From Bisporella sp. PMI_857 (Eukaryota > Ascomycota > Leotiomycetes > Helotiales > Helotiaceae), in NCBI GenBank assembly GCA_021307315.1, contig JAJSPD010000032.1, positions 124,001 to 188,000 of the forward strand: a stretch of 64,000 bases of DNA, given 5' to 3'. How positions within the stretch are numbered: the stretch's first letter is position 1; every line of letters begins with the position of its first letter. The position numbers were made by a program, and so were the translations under genes. Positions 55,669-64,000 of the stretch are shown one piece after another. Under the pieces are notes generated by a model that made no database searches, was not told the origin of the DNA, and was given only the letters and a program-made list of their open reading frames with translations.

Positions 55669-58600
55669 TTCCTCTAATATTAGTCACTGCCTCAAATTTG
55701 TGTTGAGCTCCTTCCGAAGTCTTTGTAACCTACTGATGGCCAATAGTGACTCAGAAGGTTGTAATATTACAATCTGGTGTGGTTGAATTTCCATCACTAA
55801 AGTTTAGTGTATGCTGTGTCGCCGTAAGGAGTGTACTCATATCACTATAAGTTGACTATTAAGATAGCTACAGTCTTAAAACAGCCAAAGCATAGTAACC
55901 TCATCGTGAAGTAAATTTCTAGCAGGTCATTTTTGAACCCCAGATCTGTCGCTGGTGAGTATAATGACGGAGGATCCCCTTTCTTGCTTACAAGAATGTT
56001 TGGCATACTTCTTTAAAAATTTATCCATCAGAATTCGTAGCCAAGGCGGTTAAACAGGTCATCAATTCCACCAATTCAGGTCCCTTACGTAGTGTGGTTT
56101 ACCTTAGAATTGCATACCCAAAGCTCAGATTAAAGCAATAATAGTTCAGGTCCAAAGACGGAAATAGAATATTGTTATGAGAAGATCCTAATGTGAGATT
56201 ACCTTTATGGTAATGGATCATGGTCAGCAGTACTAAGACTGCAAGTAGCCTGTCTACGCACAAACTCCTAAGAGCCCAAAATTGAGGAATTACCGATATT
56301 CGGTTGGCATATTTCGCGCTTCATTAGGAAAATATCGGCCATGATACTCAACAAATCATTACTCAGCAGATTTCCATCCTTTGCTTTCAATTAGCTCCGG
56401 TGAGGAACGAAAAGTTAGTATGCATGTGACTCTATAGTTGAGATTTGTCTGGGTTTGCACAAAATTACAGGTTACGCGACTGACTCAGGTGACCTGAGCC
56501 AGCTTAAAATTTTGCTTGCAATAACAACTCGAAGGTTAAAAAGACATGGCATGACAGAATTTATATTAACCAACTCATTTATTTTTCATAGGTATCAAGA
56601 GTCAACACGGAAAGTACTTTTGCCAGATGGTAGGACGTCTTTGGTCAACAACCTGGGAACATTGCCTGGATGGACAGATGGATAGTGTGAAACATAAGGT
56701 TTTTCATGAAGCCGAAGCGAAAAGGTCCCATTTTCTTTTGTGTAATGTCGAGCTACCTCAGATATCACAATACCGGGATGGCTGTTGCGATAGTGATATA
56801 CTTCATTACTACTTGCTGATGACGGCAGAGTAACAAGTGTAGAGAGAATAACAATAAATTAGGACACATGAAATCGGTATTCTTTGATTGGCCGCAATAG
56901 ATCCCCTAGCCATCCTTGCCAATACTGTGCAAGGAAGCAGTCAAGTTCTACAGAAATAAAGACAGCATTAGCAACCTTTTCTCATTCCCGTATTCATAAA
57001 AAGTGTTCAAACTTCGGAAGTCGGGTTGTAAACTGAGCCTAAGGGAAGGATGTGAACTTTGAGTACGCTATCTGTGAAAAAGTGCTTGTAGTTCCAAATT
57101 CTTAGTGAATGGCATGTGGTAAATCGAGAGTTGCAGGCACGTCAGATTGATGCAGGCATATTTTGCTTGAAGGAATGCAGTTTGCCATATCAAACCCGAG
57201 CTTGCTCTGAACAATAGAAGGTAATCTGTGACCATCACTATTCTCATTTGAGATACAAGCCTCATCACCTGATTGATATTCAATGGCGGTGAAGAACTCT
57301 GATCTCCTAACTCCGAGGTTCCAAAGAGGCTCCTCTCGGCGCTGCTTGGAGGAGGAGGGAAGCTCCATTTCGAACTTTTCACAAACTATTGTCACACTCC
57401 AATCATGATATTTGCAGGAACAAAACTTTCGCTGTGTGCATAGCTGGTAATACTCTTTCCAGGAATTCAGTCACAAGAGCGAGAAGTATTCCAGACGACG
57501 AGCAGGCCATGCAGGTACAGTTTATAAGAAATGATGATGGGGCAGACCCGCTTAGTGGGTGTTATCGTGGGGAGATGGGTAATCGGCGAGATAGGGGCAA
57601 GGACATTTTCATTGGCCCGCATTACCCCAAATGTACTGTATCTGTTTCTTTGGGATTACCCACTTGAGTCATCTTGATCCCCTGGCTTTCCGTCAAATTT
57701 TCCGACAGGTAGGATAAAGAAGCTTAAATTGACGTCGTCAAAACCAAGCCTGCATACTGCAGCTTAAGGTTCCTGACGCCAGGAACCAGCAAACCAGAGC
57801 AGTTGCCCACCTTTGTCTGTCCTGTCGGCTTCCGATCAATCAGGCTATTGTGACATGGAGTCTTGTAACCCGTGGCCTTGAAGAAATCGCATCCTGTTGC
57901 TGTCCATGGACTACCTACGACGAAGGAGTCCCAGGCTGATTGACGCCAATGCAAATGATGAACGCATGCAATAAATTAGAGGGATATGGTCTGTCGTAAA
58001 TTCTTTTTAACTTCAAAAGGAATAAAGCAACCTGCTGCATAATGCAGTTATCTCGAAGGGGTCAGACTGCTGAAGTCGTTTGGTAATCGTAGGTGATCGA
58101 TTATGGAGTTACCACCACCCTGGCTCTCGGATTCCGCCACAAGGTTAACAGCTGTACAGACCACAATGCTTCCACATCTTTAAACACAAACATTCATCAT
58201 GATGAAAAAGGAAATCGCACCAAATTCCTTATTTGACACATACAGCCTGGGGCTTGAAATTTGGCGTTAAAGACATGACAGCGCACTCGCGACCTGAAGG
58301 ACTGCATAAATGAGCCATTTCCCATAGAAGTTTAAACATGTTTAATGGTGCGAGCAAATGGTCCTGGATCTTTGTATGTGTCCTTGTCCACCAGTTCCAG
58401 ATTCCTCATGTAATCTAATCAGATCTACTCAAGCGGAGGTTTGTGCTTGACCTTGTCTTGGCGTCTAGGCGAGCATCCCTTTCGAGTTGAAGCATTAGCA
58501 CGTTCCCCCACGATAAAGGTGCAGATTGTGAGCATCGCATTATTTGGAACAATTAAATGATACTCCGTCATGCTAACTGACATCTTGAGTAGCAGAACCC

Positions 58601-59026
58601 AATCCAAAATACTATTGAGTGAATCAATGCATCGATTGTTGCCTGAGGCCTCCACGCTTCCTCTAGTGGCCACACCTTGCCCAAAACTGCTTAGCGGATC
58701 TCCAAAATCCTCTCTCCATCTCGACTTTGGGCATTTCAATTCCAGCTGCTCTATTGAGACTCAACACTGCGATAACATCACCACGTGTTGAACACAGTCA
58801 GCCGGGTTCTGCGTTCAGATCTTAATATTACTGGTGGCATAGGTGCCATATCAATTATTGAGGCGAACGCTCATTCGAGTGACAGTCAGAAAACAGTCGT
58901 TCGATTTCGAAATCGGCTCATTCCCAACCCCCACCGACCCACCTCAGCGTGGTCGACGACCACCAACCCTTTACTCGACATCAATCACTACAATCATCTC
59001 AGTGCGCGCATGTAAACTCATATATC

Positions 59027-62000
59027 ATGTCAATAGCTACGACGGCCGTACCGGCCCAGGAGGTGGATAGCCATCTCCACTCTCCTCCGGACTCTAACAA
59101 GGAGTCGCCTTCACACAAGCATGACGCCTCCGACTCAGAACTCTCAGATATTGAAGATCCAGAGGAGGACATTGGGGTCATCCAGCCAGAGGAATATGCT
59201 GACGAAGGTCGAGTCCCGGTCTTTAAGCCGACCATGGCGCAATTCAAGTCTTTCACCCGCTACGTGCGTCCTCTATCCTAAACTGAAGCTATGCTTAACA
59301 GGACTAACAACAAACTAGATGGAAGGAGTCAATCCTTATGGTATGAAATCTGGTATCGTGAAAGTCATTCCACCTGCCGAATGGAAGGATTCGCTCCCAC
59401 GACTCGATGAGGCCATTAAAACAATAAAAGTTAAGGAACCGATCAAGCAAGATATTATGGGTACGAACGGTACATATCGACAGGCAAATATCCTGCATCA
59501 AAGATCATATAACCTTCCTCAATGGCGCCAATTGTGTGAGCAAAGCGAGCATCAGCCACCAGCTAAGAGGGGAGAGCGTCGGTTAAATCAAGATAAGCTA
59601 TCAGTGCCTCGCCCTCCGAGCAAACCAAAAGGCACTCCCGCCCCAGCTTCAGGAAGCAAGAGAAAGCCTGGCCGTCCCTTCAAGAATAAATCGAAATCCA
59701 CAGAAGCCGTCATGGAAGGATCTGCCACCCCCGACCGTCTACCAACACCAGTCTCGCCTTCGTTAAAAGCCGAGGATGACTATGAGTCCATTAAACAGGA
59801 AGTGGAGGAGGATGACATCCCATTCAAAGGTAGAATGGGTGGGAGACAGCCAAAGGCAATTTCGGTTTCGTCTCGAAGAAAGTACAATCGCCGTGAGGCT
59901 TCGACAAAGGTTGACGAGGCTGCCTTCAAGGATTTCAAATATGAGCTCGGGGAAGAATTTCCTCCAGAGCGCTGCGAAGAGCTAGAGCGAGCATATTGGA
60001 GGACACTCACTTATGCTCCTCCTCTGTATGGTGCTGATATGCCTGGGTCCCTTTTCACCGATAGCACGACCAGCTGGAATTTAGGGAAGCTGGATAATAT
60101 TCTTGATGCTATGGGAAGCAAGATTCCGGGTGTTAACACGGCATATTTGTATCTAGGCATGTGGAAGGCCACATTCGCGTGGCATCTAGAAGATGTTGAT
60201 CTCTACAGCATCAATTATCTCCACTTTGGAGCTCCCAAGCAATGGTATAGTATCTCTCAAGGAGATGCTCGCCGATTTGAAGCGGCTATGAAGAGCATTT
60301 GGCCAACAGACGCGAAGGCTTGCGATCAGTTTCTTCGCCACAAGACTTTCCTCATCTCACCATCTCACCTCCTACAGAACTTCAATATCAAGGTGAACAA
60401 AATTGTTTGCTACCCTGGCGAGTTTGTTATCACATTCCCATATGGTTATCATTCTGGTTACAATCTGGGCTATAACTGTGCGGAAGCTGTCAACTTCGGC
60501 ATGGAGTCATGGCTTGAATATGGACGCGTCGCCAAGAAATGTGATTGCGACCAAGCCCAGGACAGTGTCTGGATAGATGTCAGAGAACTTGAACGCAAAC
60601 TACGAGGAGAAGAAACTGAATATGAGATCGAGACTGACGACGACGAAGAAGAAGAGGATGAGGAAGATATCAACGCACCAACAGACCTTCCTACACCACC
60701 TGACAGTAATGGGGATGTCAAAGTCAAGGCACCAAAGAAGAAGCGCAAGCGCACGATCAAAGACAAAGGTGACCAAGTTAATCTCAAGAGAGTTCGTTTA
60801 CGCCTTAAGGCCCCAGCCAAGGAACCCTGCATACTCTGCCCCAACGACATTCCTAATGAGCCTCTACTACCAACCGAGGACGGACAACAGGTGCATCGTA
60901 TGTGTGCCCTCTATATTCCAGAGACCTCGATTGAATCCGGAGAAAAGGAGATTGTTAGGGACGTCAAATACATTGCCAAGGCCCGCATGGACCTGAAGTG
61001 CAATTATTGCCGTTCCAAGAAGGGTGCTTGTTTCCAATGCTCTCAAAAGAAATGCATCAGGGCGTATCACGCTACATGCGCCGCAGCAGCAGGTGTCTTT
61101 GTCGAGACAGGTGATATTTCAGTATTTGGCGAAGACGGAACAGAATACAAGGACTTGGGCATCGAGTTCAGTTGTCGGTTTCACCGCACCAAACGAGACA
61201 AAGCTTTGCTTGCCAACGATCTGTCAGAGCATGAGCGCACTCGCAAGTTTGGCTTCGCTCTTGAAATTGGTGATACCTGTCAGTTGCAGTATTATAGAGC
61301 AGATATATTCGCTGGTACAGTAGTCGACAATCGCAAGAGTGAAGAGACACTTCTCGTCAGCATTCTACCCAGAGGGTGAGTTAAGATTCATGGAATAAGA
61401 TAATATGTTATGATTCATTCACTGACAGCTTATAGGGAGCAAATCGAGATCGAATACAAATGGCTCCTTATCCCAAGCCCTGCAGATTACAAACTCACGC
61501 CGCCCTCAGCTAATGCCATACCTTTACCAAAATCTTTTAAGGCCAAGGAGTCACTCAACACAAGCAAGCGACAAGCTGATGATCTACCTCGAGCAGATGA
61601 TGCCTTTGTCGAAGGTTGCACCTGGGCTGAATTCAATCACGAGAAAATTCCTCGCAATCTTAATCAAGTCAAGGTTGACATTACAAAAGAAAACCAGATA
61701 TGGTATTATCTTGGTAAAACTTCCACGGAGGCAAGGGCTCAGTTTACCGAAGATCCAACAAGACCGAGACATAACCCTAGGGGTCACTTCTTGGACACAA
61801 TTCCAAAGCCAGTGGTTACTGCTCCACGCCAATCGTATGCAGCAAGCTATCCATCCAACATCAATCAGAACGCACTGAACGCTTCGAGAGGCGGTCGGCC
61901 ATCACAGCCATCCATGGCGAACAAGAAGGATGAGAAGCCATATGTATATAAACCTCGCATTCCTCAGAGCGGCGACACATATCGCGTTGATCCACAAGCT

Positions 62001-63395
62001 TACCGTATCCAGCAAAACTTCTTGCAGGCCTCAGCTCCAAACACAGCGGCAAGTTTACCCTTTGGTACAGATCCGAGATATGGTCGGCCAAATGCTACTG
62101 GCCAGACTGCGGGTCATACACTTCCTGCTTCGGGCCCTCGACCGTCTCCAACTACTGCATATTCGAATTATCCAAACTATTCGATCCCTTCGGCCACACC
62201 TCAAACGCCGAGATCTCAGCAGCAGCAGTCTACTCAGCAAGTGCAACCGTCCACAGCAGATTTGCAACGAGCCCAACATCAGCAATCACAGTCCAGCCAT
62301 CTATCTCTTAGAGCACCACTTGCTCCTCCTGCACCATATCGACCAAATCAAGCGCCTCCAACTGCACAGGCTCCTCGGCAAAATCCATTTAAGGCGACAG
62401 CCAGAGTAAATCCGTTCGCAAAATATGCATATTTGCAAAAGGAGCACAATAGATCGCCTCAGGAATATAAGAGTCCTTACAGGCCTGGCCATGGGTTTAT
62501 GAATGGTTACCAAGGCGACCTTCAGAAGTATTTGCAACAAAGCATGTTCAAGGATCGACAACCATCAGTGAACACTTTGCCCCCATCTATAACATCATAT
62601 AGCTCGGGTGGTAACAAATATCCAAGCAGTCAGCCCTCTTCTCAAAGTTATCCATCATCACCTCCACCCGACTATAGATCGCAGATGTCTTCGAATGTTC
62701 ATCAGCAAACAGGACTCCAGCCTCAACAGATCACTAAGCCCATAAATCAACAAGCTTGGGAGGAAAAGGATAGCCCACAACTACATCCTGCCATCAGGCA
62801 GGAGTACAATGCAAATTCTGCATATAGCAATCACTCCCAGCCACAGATTTCACCTTCCTCGCAGTTCTCCGCTCCGGAGCCGTACTCTCCTCATCCCCAG
62901 CCACAGTATGGAGGGCAGCATTCGCAACGAATTCATCAATCTCCACAATACTCGCCACTTACTCCACAGGCTGCGCAATTCTACCCACCATATCAACCTC
63001 AAGGTCATGCATATAGCAATCAATCTGGTGATCGTACATCGGTCTTGGCACCTCCCGTGCAGTATCACCAACATCAGATCCCTCAGCACAATGCATTTCA
63101 GGATCCTAGACCTGTTTACACCCATCAGTCTTACTTCCAAAAGACATCTTCTCAATCTATACATCCCGAAGCCTCTCAACAGCCCCATGCGCCAACACAG
63201 TCGGCTCCACAAGGGCAGATGAACGGCTATAACCAATCCTATGACCAGTCACATCCGCCTACTCATCAGTCCCCAGTACAGGCTCAACCTTCTGATACTC
63301 GTGATTATCCTGATGTGCCAGCCGACTCTACTGGTCTAGTCGAGAGGATGATGGCCAATTTAAGAAAGGTATCCTCTGTTCCCGGCGCGGCTTGA
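59027..63395 (+). CDS. KDM4/JMJD2-type JmjC histone demethylase with PHD fingers and long C-terminal tail
   Basis: Fe(II)/2-oxoglutarate-dependent demethylase, probably for histone H3 Lys9 and/or Lys36, 1417 residues. Exons 59027-59263, 59319-61375, 61436-63395; introns of 55 and 60 bp keep frame. JmjN: VPVFKPTMAQFKSFTRYMEG then GMKSGIVKVIPPAEW (intron 1 lies inside it). JmjC at about 340-510: iron ligands H368 and E370 in TFAWHLEDVDLYSINYLHFG, third ligand H457 in FPYGYHSGYNLGYNCAEAVN. An AT-hook-like KRKPGRPFKNK lies between JmjN and JmjC. An extended PHD module follows: CILCPNDIPNEPLL, HRMCALYIPET, CNYCRSKKGACFQC, YHATCAAAAG. The last about 640 residues are Gln/Pro/Ser/Tyr-rich and disordered after a short conserved Tudor-like-position segment (IEIEYKWLLIPS). 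Located in nuclei by inference. No C2H2 fingers as in yeast Rph1 were seen. Confidence 0.94.
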
Positions 63396-64000
63396 ATATG
63401 GCTATTTCCTTTGAGCACAATTGCAGATGGATAAGTGGATAATGATGAGAAGAGATGACGAATTTTATGGGCTGGGACTGTCGTGGCACGACATGATTGT
63501 AACAACAGGCGTTCAGGCTAACATTGGAGGAGTGGCGGTCCAGGATTTTCTGGTGGCATTTGTGTTTGCTTTCTTCTTCAAGCTGTGGCTTATCTCCCAG
63601 CCTACCTTCTATTGTTTTTTGGTGGCAGACGGACGGAAATTTGCGGTAATTTTTTTCTTTTTCGCGTGGCCATTATCAGGGCTGTACAAAGACAGGATGG
63701 CACAGCGACTATGTGTATAGATCGATGGTATAGCATCGATGCCTCCGTCGGCACGACCATAGGCCAATGAATTGTACATTAATCACAGACTATTCCTAGG
63801 CGTCAAGGGTCATGACACATAGTGAACATGTGCATAGTGGTTATCACATATGCTCATTTCGTTCTTGTGAGATAGTGCATATGGTGCTATGGTCCCATAT
63901 TTTATCACTTCTCACTATTTCCTTTCCAATAATGTTTTGGGGTTCTGGCTCCGCCACCCATACAAGCATTGCTTTTTACAACTACGTCCTCTGGCTCTCA
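63396..64000. other. 3' flank of the KDM4 gene
   Basis: No gene recognised to the end of the window. Short frames at 63421-63770 are hydrophobic but lack context. Confidence 0.5.

Larger units (their letters stand above)
53207..59026. other. Gene-poor, AT-rich block with decayed repeats, about 5.8 kb
   Basis: No supported gene. Frames at 53759-54082 (minus), 54698-55126 (plus; Lys/Arg-rich), 56455-56833 (plus), 57389-57667 (plus) and 57724-57954 (minus) show no domain I recognise. Short repeats in it are listed separately. The last about 300 bases carry the KDM4 gene promoter and leader. Confidence 0.55.

Noticed and set aside
1..64000. CRISPR arrays, rRNA or tRNA genes, bacterial-type operons
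   Set aside because: No regularly spaced repeats, no conserved rRNA stretches and no tRNA-like B-box context were noticed by eye; the genome is that of a fungus. A tRNA scan could still reveal a missed tRNA.

Overview
The window is nuclear DNA of a filamentous ascomycete. Protein genes carry short spliceosomal introns (40-134 bp) with GTRNGY-like donors, CTAAC/CTGAC-type branch sites and AG acceptors. The families present (Sey1, Zn2Cys6 factor, DHA1 and sugar-porter MFS, GH16, GT34, HET, KDM4-type JmjC) are typical of Pezizomycotina. The resemblance of several proteins suggests a leotiomycete (Helotiales), but that is an impression and not a proof. No bacterial-type operons, no CRISPR array and no rRNA or tRNA gene were seen.

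Layout. 0-16 kb: the 3' end of SEY1, an orphan SAM-domain reading frame beside a 21-base C tract, RNase H2 subunit A, a six-exon sugar porter, a choline-transporter-like membrane protein with a 13-nt start exon, a Rab GTPase with a long insert, and a WW-domain protein. 16-37 kb is a long run of minus-strand genes: two lineage-restricted hypothetical proteins, EMC7, a MARVEL protein, the spliceosomal WD40 protein PRP4, a nine-exon DHA1 drug/polyamine transporter next to a Zn2Cys6 regulator, a GH16 glucanase and an MNN10-like mannosyltransferase. 37-49 kb: a 1184-residue single-pass glycoprotein, a cysteine-rich protein, a PTC7-like mitochondrial phosphatase divergent from a transposase-derived HTH protein, and the JAC1 co-chaperone.

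49-59 kb is the accessory part. It starts with a dead HET-domain gene carrying several stops and frame changes, some of which look like G-to-A or C-to-T changes (RIP-like). About 7.6 kb of gene-poor, AT-rich sequence follows, containing one small orphan gene and decayed repeats. The window ends with a KDM4-type histone demethylase of 1417 residues.

The housekeeping genes act in separate processes: ER shaping (SEY1), ER insertase (EMC7), Golgi glycosylation (GT34), splicing (PRP4), genome maintenance (RNase H2), mitochondrial Fe-S assembly (JAC1) and a mitochondrial phosphatase (PTC7). They do not form a pathway cluster. The only pair with a plausible functional link is the DHA1 transporter and its Zn2Cys6 neighbour. 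I found no convincing new multi-gene system. The best leads are the transposase-derived HTH gene, the RIP-like HET relic, and the large glycosylated membrane protein of unknown function.

Gene spans below run from start to stop codon. Exon coordinates were worked out by hand from splice motifs and checked for reading-frame continuity.
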